DNA of 58,483 nt, taken from positions 1-58,483 of the forward strand of contig CAZWMK010000003.1 in NCBI GenBank assembly GCA_964635065.1. Direction: 5' to 3'. Origin of the DNA: CAZWMK01 sp964635065 (GTDB taxonomy: Bacteria; Pseudomonadota; Alphaproteobacteria; Sphingomonadales; Sphingomonadaceae). The position numbers and the translations under genes were made by a program. Under the pieces are notes generated by a model. It did not search any database and was not told the DNA's origin. It worked only from the letters and a program-made list of their open reading frames with translations. Below are positions 9,198 through 18,707 of the stretch, piece after piece (the first letter of the stretch is position 1; each line of letters opens with the position of its first letter).

Positions 9198-10703
9198 ATG
9201 GGACTCGAACTGATGCGTCCTGAACTGACCGAGCTGAAACCGCGCATTACGGTCATCGGTGTTGGTGGTGCGGGTGGCAATGCTGTCACTAACATGGTCA
9301 ATTCAGGCTTGCAGGGCGTTGATTTCGTCGTTGCCAACACCGACGCTCAGGCGCTGGCCGCCAATCCGGCGGAAACCCGCATCCAGCTTGGCCTCAAGAT
9401 CACGCAGGGCCTCGGCGCAGGCGCGCGTCCGGAAATCGGTCGGGCCGCCGCGGAAGAAACCATCGACCAGCTCGATGCCGCGCTTGATGGCAGCCACATG
9501 TGCTTCATTACCGCTGGCATGGGCGGTGGCACCGGCACCGGTGCTGCGCCGGTTGTGGCGCGGGCCGCCCGTGAAAAAGGCATTCTGACGGTGGGTGTTG
9601 TCACCAAGCCGTTCAGCTTCGAAGGCGCCAAGCGCATGCGCGCCGCCGAGGAAGGCATTTCCGAGCTGCAAAAGCATGTTGATACGCTGATCGTCATTCC
9701 GAACCAGAACCTGTTCCTGATCGCCAATGCGAACACGACCTTCAAGGAAGCGTTCACCATGGCCGACCAGGTGCTGCATCAGGGTGTGCGTGGCATCACG
9801 GACCTGATGATCATGCCTGGCCTCATCAACCTCGACTTTGCCGATATCCGCACCGTGATGTCGGAAATGGGCAAGGCGATGATGGGAACTGGCGAATCGT
9901 CGGGCGACAATCGCGCGATCGAAGCCGCCGAGAAGGCGATCGCCAATCCGCTGCTTGACGAAGTGTCGATGCGCGGCGCCAAAGGTGTCATCATCAACAT
10001 CACCGGTGGCGACGATCTCGGCCTCATGGAAGTCGACGAAGCGGCGAATTACATCCGCGAGATGGTCGACCCCGATGCCAACATCATCGTTGGTTCGGCC
10101 TTCAATCCCAACATGGACGGGATGATGCGCGTGTCGGTCGTTGCAACCGGTATCGACGCCAAGGCAGCTACCGCAGAGCCGGCACGTGCGGCGTCATCCG
10201 CGCCGCGCATGACCGGCAGCCTCGGTGGCGTTCCGACCGGTTTGGGTTCGGCTCCTGCGCCCGGCTTTCAGAGCAGCCATGCCGTAGCACCTGCGGCGCC
10301 CGTTGCCACGCCGGAACCGGAATTGGACGCCGTGCCTGAGCCAGTAGCGGAACCGGCGCCCGAGCCTGAGCGCGAACCCGTGATGGATCTGGTCACCCCC
10401 ATGCCGGAGCCGCGCGCGAAGGATGAGGATGTGCTGCCGCTGCACGTGCCCGAACAGCCTGCCGCGCCGCGCGTCGAAATGGTTGCCGAACCTGCACCGG
10501 CCCCCGTGCTGCATCGTCCGGCCGCGCCGGTCGAGGAAGAGCGGCCCAAGTCGCTGTTTGAAAAAATGCTGAGTTTCGGTCGCGGCGCTTCGGCATCCAA
10601 GGCCAACGAGGCGCCCGCCGCACCGCCGCCAGTCCCGGCGCAAAATGGGGCGCAGGATCCAATCGAGATTCCGCGCTTCTTCCGCAACCAGGGCAATGAT
10701 TGA
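9198..10703 (+). CDS. ftsZ: Cell division protein FtsZ
   Basis: FtsZ is the tubulin-like GTPase that forms the division ring. GTP-binding features are VGGAGGNAV (about residues 21-29) and the tubulin signature GGGTGTGAAPV near residue 109. The GTPase core ends near residue 320 and is followed by a long Pro/Ala/Glu-rich linker of about 150 residues, typical of alphaproteobacteria. The conserved C-terminal peptide IEIPRFFRNQ recruits FtsA and other partners. A strong RBS (CTGGAGGTGA) precedes the ATG. A rho-independent terminator lies 28 bp downstream, so this is the last gene of the dcw cluster. Confidence 0.97.
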   Translation: MGLELMRPELTELKPRITVIGVGGAGGNAVTNMVNSGLQGVDFVVANTDAQALAANPAETRIQLGLKITQGLGAGARPEIGRAAAEETIDQLDAALDGSHMCFITAGMGGGTGTGAAPVVARAAREKGILTVGVVTKPFSFEGAKRMRAAEEGISELQKHVDTLIVIPNQNLFLIANANTTFKEAFTMADQVLHQGVRGITDLMIMPGLINLDFADIRTVMSEMGKAMMGTGESSGDNRAIEAAEKAIANPLLDEVSMRGAKGVIINITGGDDLGLMEVDEAANYIREMVDPDANIIVGSAFNPNMDGMMRVSVVATGIDAKAATAEPARAASSAPRMTGSLGGVPTGLGSAPAPGFQSSHAVAPAAPVATPEPELDAVPEPVAEPAPEPEREPVMDLVTPMPEPRAKDEDVLPLHVPEQPAAPRVEMVAEPAPAPVLHRPAAPVEEERPKSLFEKMLSFGRGASASKANEAPAAPPPVPAQNGAQDPIEIPRFFRNQGND

Positions 10704-10730
10704 TCAGGGGCGATCCCGCATGACATGCCA

Positions 10731-10767
10731 AAAAGCCCCCGGCGCATTCGGTGCCGGGGGCTTTTTT
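10731..10767 (+). terminator. Rho-independent terminator after ftsZ
   Basis: A GC-rich hairpin with arms AAAAGCCCCCGGC and GCCGGGGGCTTTT encloses a nine-base loop and runs into six Ts. It ends dcw transcription about 60 bp before the next gene starts. Confidence 0.93.
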
Positions 10768-10826
10768 CTGGCAGTCTGGCGCGTCGCATGGAACAAGGCA
10801 GAATGCGCGCAACAAAAGGAGATGGG

Positions 10827-12038
10827 ATGCGGCATGTCATCCTGATCGCCGCAGTGCTGGCCTTTGGCCTGCCTGCATCGGTGGTCGCGCGCGATGCGAC
10901 GGGTGTTGCGGCCTTGCGCGATCCAGACCGGCTGGTCGCCATCGGTCAGCGCGCGGAATTGCGTGGGCAGCCGTCGGTTGCTCTGGGCTTTTACGAACGG
11001 GCGCTGGCCATCGATCCGCGCCACCTTCCCGCCAGCCGGGCCTCTGCGGAGCTTGGGCTGCGTTATCAACTCGGCAATGAAGTTGCGCTGGCCCGGCGCT
11101 GGGCGGCACTGGCGCCGAAGGATGCCGCAGCCCAGCTGCTTGTGGCCGACGCCTGCCTGTATCATGGTCAATTGAACGATGCCGAAGCTGCGCTTACCGC
11201 CGCTGCCGCTCTTGGTGCTGATGCCGCCGCGATAGGCGCGCGCAAGGGGCTGGCGCGCGATCTGGCCGGGGATTTCGAGGCCGCGCAGCTGGCATATGCG
11301 CAGGCGCTATCGGCTACGCGTGATCCGCGCGCGATAACGATGCGCCTCGCCCTGTCGCTGGCGCTGTCGGAGGATTATCCAGCGGCGCTGCAGTTGTTGC
11401 AGGGCTATGCCAATGTTCCGGGGGACAATGGCGACGTGCGTCGCACGCTGGCCAAGGTTTATGCCGTGTCGGGCCAGCCGGAGGCAGCAGGCGAAATCAT
11501 GCGCGCGGCTGGCGGCGATGATGTGGCGAAGGCCATGGCGCCCTATTATGCCCGCCTTGCCAGCCTGCCCAAGACGGTGCAGGCGGACGCGCTGCATTTC
11601 GACCGATTGTCACGCAGCGTTCTTGACGGGGAACAACATACACAGAACGCGGCAGAGGCCGGGCTTGCTACACCTTCGCCTCCATCTTCTCCGCCCGCGC
11701 CGCCGCCCGCGCCGCCAGTCGCGTCACCCTCGATTCAGTCCGTTGCTCCACCGGCAAGGGCAGACAATCCTGCCTATTGGGTGCAAATTGCCAGCACGCC
11801 CGATCACGAGCGGCTGGCTGACGAATGGCGACGACTGCAACAGCGTGCCGGACCGGTGCTGACCGGGCGCGCCGCCTATGTGCAGCAGGCTGGTCCGGCG
11901 CATCGCATTGTCATTGGGCCATTTCCGGAATGGCGGGACGCGCAAGCCCTTGTCCGGCAGCTCAAGGCGCGGCGGATCAGTGCGCTTGCCAGCCGGATTG
12001 CCGGCACCGATGCCGTCACGCCGCTTGATCAGCCATGA
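10827..12038 (+). CDS. Exported TPR protein with C-terminal SPOR domain
   Basis: The 403-residue product begins with a signal peptide (MRHVILIAAVLAFGLPASVVA). A helical repeat region with TPR-like spacing follows (about residues 30-250), then a Pro/Ala linker, and a C-terminal SPOR domain (YWVQIAS to about residue 395) of the type that binds denuded septal glycan. I chose the ATG at 10827 because AAAAGGAG sits 6 bases upstream; longer in-frame starts would run back into the ftsZ terminator. A role at the septum is inferred from the SPOR domain and the neighbouring ftsZ. The stop overlaps the dgt start as ATGA. Confidence 0.82.
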   Translation: MRHVILIAAVLAFGLPASVVARDATGVAALRDPDRLVAIGQRAELRGQPSVALGFYERALAIDPRHLPASRASAELGLRYQLGNEVALARRWAALAPKDAAAQLLVADACLYHGQLNDAEAALTAAAALGADAAAIGARKGLARDLAGDFEAAQLAYAQALSATRDPRAITMRLALSLALSEDYPAALQLLQGYANVPGDNGDVRRTLAKVYAVSGQPEAAGEIMRAAGGDDVAKAMAPYYARLASLPKTVQADALHFDRLSRSVLDGEQHTQNAAEAGLATPSPPSSPPAPPPAPPVASPSIQSVAPPARADNPAYWVQIASTPDHERLADEWRRLQQRAGPVLTGRAAYVQQAGPAHRIVIGPFPEWRDAQALVRQLKARRISALASRIAGTDAVTPLDQP

Positions 12039-13195
12039 CGATAGCGCGCTTCGCCAGCGATCCGGTGCACAGCCGTGGCCGCCTGCACAGCCAGCCCGGC
12101 AGCGCCGTGCGTGACCCTTTCCAGCGTGACCGCGACCGCATCGTGCATTCAACGGCCTTTCGTCGGTTGAAACACAAGACCCAGGTTTTCGTCTCTCCCG
12201 ACGGCGACCATTTCCGCACCCGGCTGACGCACAGCCTTGAAGTGGCGCAGATCGGGCGCACCATCGCGCGCGCGCTCGGCCTGAACGAAGATCTGACAGA
12301 AGCCTTGTGCCTGTCGCACGATCTTGGCCATCCGCCTTTCGGCCATGTCGGCGAAGATGTGCTTGATCACAAGATGCAGCCTTATGGCGGCTTCGATCAC
12401 AATGGCCATGCCATTCGTGTCGTGACCCAGCTTGAACGCCGCTATGCCGGTTTCGACGGCCTGAATCTGAGCTGGGAGACGCTGGAAGGTCTCGCCAAGC
12501 ACAATGGGCCGGTGCATGAACCGCAATGGGCGCTGGCGGCCTATGACGCCGTGCACGATCTTGAACTTGCGACCCATGCCAGCCTTGAGGCGCAGGTTGC
12601 GGCGCTGGCGGACGACATCGCTTATGACAACCACGACCTTGACGATGGTTTGCGCGCCGGGCTGTTCACGCTGGAGGCCATACTGGACGTGCCGATCGTG
12701 GCCGACAGCTGGGCGATCGTCTGCGACCATTATCCACATGCCCCTGCCGACCGGCTGGCCGCCGAACTGGTACGCCACCAGATTGGGCGGATGGTCAGCG
12801 ACATGATGGAAGAAACATGGGCGCGGCTGGCCGATCTGCAACCGGCAAGCGTTGAGGATGTGCGTGGTTGCGGCCAGACTCTGGCGGCGTTTTCCGAGAC
12901 ATTGTCAGGTCAGGAACGCGAGTTGAAACGCTGGCTTTACGCCAACATGTATCATCACCCCAAAAATCTGGCCGTGCGCGAACCGGCCGGCGCCGTGGTG
13001 GCGGGCCTGTTCGACAGGCTGCATGACGACCCGCGTCTGCTGCCCGATGATTGGCGCACGACCTTGCCCGACACGGAACCCGCGCGCGCCCGGCACATTG
13101 CGGACTTTATTGCAGGGATGACCGATCGCTATGCCGTGCGCTTTTACCGGCAGATCGGCGGCATGATCGTCTTTCCGGATGGTGACTGGCTGTGA
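12035..13195 (+). CDS. dgt: Deoxyguanosinetriphosphate triphosphohydrolase-like protein
   Basis: This family of HD-domain enzymes hydrolyses dNTPs to the deoxynucleoside and triphosphate. The metal-binding HD signature is intact: HSLEVAQIGR (about residue 70) supplies the first histidine, LSHDLGHPPFGHVGE (about residue 100) the HD pair, and DHNGHA (about residue 125) follows. The 386-residue length and the sequence DPFQRDRDRIVHSTAFRRLKHKTQVF match the subfamily usually annotated dgt-like. Substrate preference cannot be read from the sequence. It overlaps the SPOR protein by four bases. Confidence 0.9.
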   Translation: MTIARFASDPVHSRGRLHSQPGSAVRDPFQRDRDRIVHSTAFRRLKHKTQVFVSPDGDHFRTRLTHSLEVAQIGRTIARALGLNEDLTEALCLSHDLGHPPFGHVGEDVLDHKMQPYGGFDHNGHAIRVVTQLERRYAGFDGLNLSWETLEGLAKHNGPVHEPQWALAAYDAVHDLELATHASLEAQVAALADDIAYDNHDLDDGLRAGLFTLEAILDVPIVADSWAIVCDHYPHAPADRLAAELVRHQIGRMVSDMMEETWARLADLQPASVEDVRGCGQTLAAFSETLSGQERELKRWLYANMYHHPKNLAVREPAGAVVAGLFDRLHDDPRLLPDDWRTTLPDTEPARARHIADFIAGMTDRYAVRFYRQIGGMIVFPDGDWL

Positions 13196-13270
13196 TCCGG
13201 CTTTGCGGTGCGCCACGATTTTGTGTAACCGGCAGCCAGCACCATTACTTGTCCGGATTGTGACCTGCCC

Positions 13271-15010
13271 GTGAAGACGCTTTTCGACCGCTATCTTGGC
13301 TTTGTGAACAACGCGCTCGATGCGCTGGAGGCGGCGGGTCGCCTGCCTGCCGGTCTTGATCGGCGCAATATCACGGTCGAACCGCCGCGCGATGCCGCGC
13401 ATGGCGATCTGGCGACGAATGCCGCGATGGTGCTTGCGAAGCCCGCGAAATCCAGTCCGCGTGCGATTGCCGACGCATTGGCCGTGGAACTGGAAAAGGC
13501 ATCGGGCGTCGCTGCTGTCGAGGTCGCTGGTCCGGGCTTTATCAACCTGCGCCTTCAGCCGCATGTCTGGACGCAGGAATTGCAGCAGATTCTGGAACTG
13601 GGCCGCGACTATGGCCGCTCCAGCCTGGGCCAGGGGTCACGCATCAACGTCGAATATGTCTCGGCCAATCCGACGGGACCGATGCACATGGGGCATTGCC
13701 GTGGTGCGGTGGTCGGTGACGCGCTGGCCGCCCTTCTGGATTATGCGGGTTATGACGTGACCCGCGAATATTACATCAACGACGCTGGCGGGCAGGTCGA
13801 CACGCTCGCCCGCTCGGTCCACCTGCGCTACCGCGAGGCGCTGGGCGAGGCGATCGGCGACATCCCCGAAGGCCTTTATCCGGGCGACTATCTCGTGCCG
13901 CTGGGACAGGCGCTCGCCGCCGAGTTCGGCGACCGCTATGCCGCGCTGCCCGAAAGCGAATGGCTGCAACTGTTCAAGGGCCGCGCGACGGGCGCGATGA
14001 TGGAACTGATCAAGGAAGATCTTGCGCTTCTGGGCATCCATCACGATGTTTTCTTCTCGGAAGCCTCGCTGCACACGGCGGGCAGCGTCGACCGCACGCT
14101 CCATGACCTTGAAGCGCGCGGCCTGATTTACGAAGGCGTGCTGGAAAAGCCGAAAGGCGAAGCTGCCGAGGACTGGGAACCGCGCCCGCAGACGCTGTTC
14201 CGCGCCGCACAGTTCGGCGACGACAGTGACCGTGCGCTGAAGAAGTCGGACGGCAGCTGGACCTATTTCGCCGGCGACGTCGCCTATCACTGGGACAAGT
14301 TGCAGCGCGGGTTCGTCCAGCTGATCAATCTGTTTGGCGCCGACCACGGCGGTTACGTCAAGCGCATGCAGGCGGCGGTCAATGCCATGTCGGACGGCAA
14401 GGTGCCGCTCGACATCCGGCTGGTGCAGATGGTGCGGCTGTTCCGCGCGGGCGAGCCGGTCAAGATGTCGAAGCGCGCAGGCAGCTTTGTCACACTGGCC
14501 GATGTGGTGCGCGAGGTCGGCAAGGATGTCGTGCGCTTCATCATGTTGACCAAGCGTTCGGATTCGCAGCTTGATTTCGATTTCGCCAAGGTCGTCGAGC
14601 AATCCAAGGACAATCCGGTTTTCTACGTGCAATATGCCCACGCGCGTATCCATTCGCTGGCTCGGCGCGCGGCAGAGGCGGGGCTTGCCGTGCGGGCGCC
14701 GACGGCTGCCGATCTTGCCCTGCTTGATGCCGATGAGCGGGCGCTGATCCGCGAAGCCGCGCAATGGCCGCGCATGGTCGATGCCGCGGCACTGGCCCAT
14801 GAACCGCACCGCATCGCTTTCTACCTGTACGATCTGGCCTCTGCCTTCCACAGCCTGTGGCATCGCGGCAATGACGACCCATCCAAGCGCTTCCTTGTCG
14901 AGGACGAGGCGCTGAGCATGGCGCGTCTGGCGCTGGCACGCGGCATCGGGCAGGTGATTGCCAATGGTCTGGGCGTCATGGGCGTGACGCCGGTCGAGGA
15001 GATGCACTGA
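13271..15010 (+). CDS. argS: Arginyl-tRNA synthetase
   Basis: ArgRS charges tRNA-Arg. The class I signature appears as SANPTGPMHMGHCRG (about residue 130) with HMGH as the HIGH motif, and KMSKRAG near residue 400 is the KMSKS loop. The N-terminal additional domain (about residues 1-110) and the C-terminal DALR anticodon-binding domain are both present, and 579 residues is normal. The predicted start is GTG at 13271; no strong Shine-Dalgarno precedes it, but the N-terminus fits homologues (FDRYLGFVNNALDAL). The stop overlaps the next ATG by one base. Confidence 0.95.
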   Translation: MKTLFDRYLGFVNNALDALEAAGRLPAGLDRRNITVEPPRDAAHGDLATNAAMVLAKPAKSSPRAIADALAVELEKASGVAAVEVAGPGFINLRLQPHVWTQELQQILELGRDYGRSSLGQGSRINVEYVSANPTGPMHMGHCRGAVVGDALAALLDYAGYDVTREYYINDAGGQVDTLARSVHLRYREALGEAIGDIPEGLYPGDYLVPLGQALAAEFGDRYAALPESEWLQLFKGRATGAMMELIKEDLALLGIHHDVFFSEASLHTAGSVDRTLHDLEARGLIYEGVLEKPKGEAAEDWEPRPQTLFRAAQFGDDSDRALKKSDGSWTYFAGDVAYHWDKLQRGFVQLINLFGADHGGYVKRMQAAVNAMSDGKVPLDIRLVQMVRLFRAGEPVKMSKRAGSFVTLADVVREVGKDVVRFIMLTKRSDSQLDFDFAKVVEQSKDNPVFYVQYAHARIHSLARRAAEAGLAVRAPTAADLALLDADERALIREAAQWPRMVDAAALAHEPHRIAFYLYDLASAFHSLWHRGNDDPSKRFLVEDEALSMARLALARGIGQVIANGLGVMGVTPVEEMH

Positions 15011-15975
15011 TGTCGGCACGACGCGGGATCATCAGGGGCGGCGGTGACGATGGCTGGGGCAAGGAACCAGCCGAAGAAGGGGGCAGCCCCGATATCGCCC
15101 CCAACAGTGAAAGCCTGCCCTGGCTGGAACCTGTCGATGCCGAAGATGAACCTGCGGAAACCTTCATTTCGCGTCAGGCGCTGGCCTTTGGCGTTGTCCT
15201 TCTGGTCATGGTGCTGGGCGCGCTGATCTGGTTTCTCTACGACCGTTTCGCGGCGCCGCAGGGCGATGAGATGCCAGGTGTGGTGCCATTGGTTCAGGCC
15301 CCGCGTGAACCCTATCGCACACCGGCGGGGACTGCGGGTGATGTCGCGCTCGATGGCGAGGCGGATTCGCGCTTCGAAGTGGCCGCCGGTGTCGCACCGC
15401 CCGGCTCGCTCGATCTGTCAGCCTTGCCGGAAGATCCGGTCGAGCGTGTTTCGCCCGAAGCGGGCGATGCGGCGATCATGGCCGCACCCGTCGCACCGGC
15501 ACCAGTGCCGGCTGCACAGACAAAGCCGCAAGCGCCCAAAGTGGCGTCGCCTGCGCCCACTACATCCGCCGCGCCCACTGCACCTGCTGCACCCTCAAAG
15601 ACGCAGCCCCGACCGCAGACGGCTGCAACGGCTCCTGCACCTGCGCCAGCGGCTTCACCCGCGCCCGCCGCAGCGCCCGCACCGGCCAAGTCTTTTGCCA
15701 AGTCGATGGACACGGCCATTGCCAGCGCACCGGTTGGACAGCTCGCGCTCCAGCTCGGGGCATTTTCGTCGGGCGCCAAGGCGAATGCGGCGTGGAAGCA
15801 GTTCAGCACGCGTTACAGCTATCTGGCGGGTCTGGAAAAGTCGGTGCAGCCTGTGAACCGCGACGGCAAGACGCTTTATCGTCTGCTTGGCACGGGCGTT
15901 GCCAGCCGTGCGCAGGCCAATGATATCTGTGCCCGGCTCAAGGTCGCGGGAGAAAGCTGCATGGTGGTCGACTGA
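15010..15975 (+). CDS. Single-pass membrane protein with C-terminal SPOR domain
   Basis: The 321-residue protein has an acidic cytoplasmic N-terminus, one transmembrane helix (FGVVLLVMVLGALIWFLY, about residues 59-76), a long low-complexity Ala/Pro linker (about residues 155-235), and a SPOR domain (LALQLGAFSS to CMVVD at the C-terminus). This architecture resembles FtsN-like or DedD-like septal proteins. Its fixed place between argS and nagZ is common in Sphingomonadales. A function as the FtsN equivalent is an inference only. Confidence 0.82.
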   Translation: MSARRGIIRGGGDDGWGKEPAEEGGSPDIAPNSESLPWLEPVDAEDEPAETFISRQALAFGVVLLVMVLGALIWFLYDRFAAPQGDEMPGVVPLVQAPREPYRTPAGTAGDVALDGEADSRFEVAAGVAPPGSLDLSALPEDPVERVSPEAGDAAIMAAPVAPAPVPAAQTKPQAPKVASPAPTTSAAPTAPAAPSKTQPRPQTAATAPAPAPAASPAPAAAPAPAKSFAKSMDTAIASAPVGQLALQLGAFSSGAKANAAWKQFSTRYSYLAGLEKSVQPVNRDGKTLYRLLGTGVASRAQANDICARLKVAGESCMVVD

Positions 15976-16982
15976 TGACACCGCTGTTTCTGGGCCTGTC
16001 CGGGCTGACATTGTCGGATAATGAACGCGCGCTTTTCCGTGATGCGGACCCGGCGGGCTACATCCTGTTTCGGCGCAATTGCGACACTGCCGCACAACTC
16101 AGGGCCTTGACCGACAGTCTGCGCGATCTGGCGGGGCGCGAAGATCTGCCGATCCTGATCGACCAGGAAGGCGGGCGCGTGGCACGGCTGACGGCGCCTG
16201 AATGGCCACTTTTTCCGCCCGCCCGTCGTTTCGGCGCGCTATACGAGCGGGCGCCCTTGTCCGCCATCGAAGCCGCGCGTGCCAATGCCGAGGCCATCGC
16301 CAGACTGCTGTGGGGGCTTGGGATCACGGTCGATTGCCTGCCCCTCCTTGATGTGCCGGTGCCGGATGCGCACGATATCATCGGTGACCGCGCCTATGGC
16401 GAAGAACCGATGCGGATTGCCGCCCTGGGTGATGCGACTCTGAAAGGGCTGCGCGCGGGGGGTGTTGTCGGCGTCGTCAAACATATTCCTGGCCATGGCC
16501 GCGCGTGCGCGGACAGCCATGTCGAACTGCCGGTCGTCGATGTATCGGCAGAGGAGCTGGCTGTTGATCTCGCGCCTTTCCGCAAACTCGCGGATGCGCC
16601 GATGGCGATGACTGCGCATGTCGTGTACACGGCATGGGACCGCGAACGCTGCGCGTCCCTGTCGCCGGTCGTGATCGAGGACATCATCCGTCGTGATGTC
16701 GGTTTCGATGGGCTTTTGATGTCGGATGATCTTGGCATGCATGCCTTGGGCGGCCCGTTTGCCACGCGCGCGACCGGGGTGCTTGCGGCTGGTTGCGATA
16801 TCGCACTCCACTGTTCGGGCGATTTTGCTGAAATGTCCGAAATTGTCGCGGCCTGCCCGCCAATCGCCACAAAGGCCGCCGAACGGCTGGCGCGTGCGAT
16901 GGCGTGGGCGCAGCCACCCGCCGCGACCGACATCGCGGCCCTTGTCGATATCCGCGACCGTCTGCTTGCACAGGTGGCATGA
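15975..16982 (+). CDS. nagZ: Beta-N-acetylhexosaminidase (peptidoglycan recycling)
   Basis: NagZ is a cytoplasmic GH3 enzyme that removes GlcNAc from anhydro-muropeptides during wall recycling. The GH3 signature KHIPGHGRACADSHVELP near residue 163 contains the histidine and aspartate used in the NagZ mechanism. The nucleophile region VGFDGLLMSDDLGMHAL lies near residue 240. The 335-residue length is normal. It starts in a TGATG junction with the SPOR gene and ends in an ATGA overlap with scpA. Confidence 0.94.
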   Translation: MTPLFLGLSGLTLSDNERALFRDADPAGYILFRRNCDTAAQLRALTDSLRDLAGREDLPILIDQEGGRVARLTAPEWPLFPPARRFGALYERAPLSAIEAARANAEAIARLLWGLGITVDCLPLLDVPVPDAHDIIGDRAYGEEPMRIAALGDATLKGLRAGGVVGVVKHIPGHGRACADSHVELPVVDVSAEELAVDLAPFRKLADAPMAMTAHVVYTAWDRERCASLSPVVIEDIIRRDVGFDGLLMSDDLGMHALGGPFATRATGVLAAGCDIALHCSGDFAEMSEIVAACPPIATKAAERLARAMAWAQPPAATDIAALVDIRDRLLAQVA

Positions 16983-17749
16983 TCGAGGCCGATCAGTTCG
17001 AACTGCCGATCCGCGCCGATGTCGATGCGGAGGACAGGCTGAATCTTGAACTGGATGGCTGGGAAGGGCCGCTTGACCTTCTGCTGACCTTGGCGCGTTC
17101 GCAGAAGGTCGATCTGGCGACGATTTCGATTCTCGCGCTGGTCGAGCAATATCTCGACTATATCAATCGTGCGCGGCGTCTGCGGCTGGAACTGGCGGCG
17201 GATTATCTTGTGATGGCGGCATGGCTTGCCTATCTGAAATCCTGCTTGCTGTTGCCGAAGGACCCGGAGCAGGAGCCTTCGGCGGAAGAACTGGCGCTCA
17301 GGCTCCAGCTGCGCCTGCAACGACTGGATGCGATGCGCGAAGCAGGCGCCCGGCTGATGGCACGCGATCAGCTGGGCCGCGACATCTTCCGTCGCGGCGC
17401 GCCAGAGGGCCTGCGCGTGATCCGCAACGCAGCATGGGACTGTTCGTTGTTCGAACTTCTGACGGCCTATGGCACCTTGCGCGGGCGCGCGGATGTGCGC
17501 ATCTATACCCCGCAGCGCCGCCCGGTTTTTTCGCTGGAAGACGCGATCCAAAGGCTGGAAATGCTGCTGGGGGTCGCCATCGACTGGACCGAACTGGCAC
17601 GTTTCCTTCCTGACAGCGGTGATCGTGCCTATCGTCGTTCGGCCCTGGCGTCGAGCTTTGTTGCGGCGCTTGAACTGGCGCGCCAGGGCCGGGTGGAACT
17701 GGCGCAGACAGACGCCTTCGAGCCCTTGTTTCTGAAAGCCAAGGCATGA
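16979..17749 (+). CDS. scpA: Segregation and condensation protein A (kleisin)
   Basis: ScpA is the kleisin that bridges SMC heads in the SMC-ScpAB complex for chromosome compaction and segregation. The ScpA motif LDGWEGPLDLLLTLARSQKVDL (split at residues 24-45) is followed by helices typical of the family and a C-terminal winged-helix segment. I chose the ATG at 16979 (ATGA overlap with nagZ), giving 256 residues; an earlier in-frame start at 16904 would read out of frame through nagZ. Confidence 0.92.
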   Translation: MIEADQFELPIRADVDAEDRLNLELDGWEGPLDLLLTLARSQKVDLATISILALVEQYLDYINRARRLRLELAADYLVMAAWLAYLKSCLLLPKDPEQEPSAEELALRLQLRLQRLDAMREAGARLMARDQLGRDIFRRGAPEGLRVIRNAAWDCSLFELLTAYGTLRGRADVRIYTPQRRPVFSLEDAIQRLEMLLGVAIDWTELARFLPDSGDRAYRRSALASSFVAALELARQGRVELAQTDAFEPLFLKAKA

Positions 17750-18354
17750 ACGACCGCGCGGCCGAACGCATGATCGAAGCCATATTGTTCGCAGCGGAAA
17801 AGCCGCTGACGGTAACCGAAATCGCCGCTTACATGCCCGAAGGCTGCGACGTCGCTGCCGCTCTGGATGGCGTTGCGGCGGATTATGCGCCGCGTGGCGT
17901 GCAGCTGGTGGAGCGTGGCGGGCGCTGGCAATTCCAGACAGCGCCCGATCTTGGCCATGTGCTGCGCCGCGACCGCGAGGAGGTGCGCAAATTGTCGCGG
18001 GCAGGCGTCGAGACACTGGCGATCATCGCCTATCATGAACCCGTCACGCGGGCGCAGATCGAGGATATTCGCGGCGTCACGATCAGCAAGGGCACGCTCG
18101 ATGTGCTGATGGAAGCGGGCTGGGTGCGGCCTGCCGGACGACGGGAAGTGCCGGGGCGCCCGCTGCTTTATGCAACGACGCCACAATTTCTTGTCCATTT
18201 CGGACTGGAAAGCCGGAAGGATCTGCCGGGACTGGCCGAGCTCAAAGCCTCCGGTCTGCTTGATCCCATCGACCTCGATGCCATGCAGGAACAGGGCGAG
18301 CTTCCGATATTGTCCCATGCAGTCGATGAGACGGATGATGCGCGGGGCGACTAG
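17746..18354 (+). CDS. scpB: Segregation and condensation protein B
   Basis: ScpB dimers bind ScpA in the SMC complex. The 202-residue protein shows the two winged-helix domains of the family, including MIEAILFAAEKPLTVTEIA near the N-terminus. The middle has the diagnostic LSRAGVETLAIIAYHEPVTRAQIEDIRGV segment (about residues 83-111). It overlaps scpA by four bases and is followed by 92 bp before tatA, which has its own RBS. Confidence 0.94.
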   Translation: MNDRAAERMIEAILFAAEKPLTVTEIAAYMPEGCDVAAALDGVAADYAPRGVQLVERGGRWQFQTAPDLGHVLRRDREEVRKLSRAGVETLAIIAYHEPVTRAQIEDIRGVTISKGTLDVLMEAGWVRPAGRREVPGRPLLYATTPQFLVHFGLESRKDLPGLAELKASGLLDPIDLDAMQEQGELPILSHAVDETDDARGD

Positions 18355-18446
18355 CCGTGTCTGCCTTTAGCCGCTAAAAGGAGCGCCGAAGACAGCAGCG
18401 CGCCTGTTTGCGTTGACGGTTCATTTCGCATGAGTGGAGAAGCCCG

Positions 18447-18677
18447 ATGGGTGGCTTTAGCATCTGGCATTGGCTGATTGTGGCGATCGTTGTCATGCTG
18501 TTGTTCGGCAAGGGCCGGATTTCAGAAATGATGGGTGATCTTGGAAAAGGCATCAAGAGCTTCAAGAAGGGCATTTCCGAGGATGATGCCCCCGCCGCCG
18601 CACCGCCGCCGCAGGTGACGCATACGCCAGCCGCCGAAAACAGCGCGCAGACGATAGACAGCAACAAGCAGTCATAA
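18447..18677 (+). CDS. tatA: Sec-independent protein translocase TatA
   Basis: TatA forms the pore-like assembly of the twin-arginine export system. The 76-residue protein has an N-terminal transmembrane helix (IWHWLIVAIVVMLLFG), the conserved FGKGRISEMMGDLGKGIKSFKKG amphipathic region with the FG pair, and a short hydrophilic tail. A GTGGAG ribosome-binding site lies upstream. Together with tatB and tatC downstream it makes the complete Tat machinery. Confidence 0.94.
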   Translation: MGGFSIWHWLIVAIVVMLLFGKGRISEMMGDLGKGIKSFKKGISEDDAPAAAPPPQVTHTPAAENSAQTIDSNKQS

Positions 18678-18707
18678 CGGCCGGCTGGCCCGCCGAGGCG
18701 TCTATCC

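Noticed and set aside
15888..15902. TGGCACGGGCGTTGC, a full sigma-54-like -24/-12 element upstream of nagZ
   Set aside because: It lies in the coding sequence for the conserved SPOR domain (LLGTGVAS), and nagZ is translationally coupled to that gene. GC-rich coding sequence gives such matches by chance.
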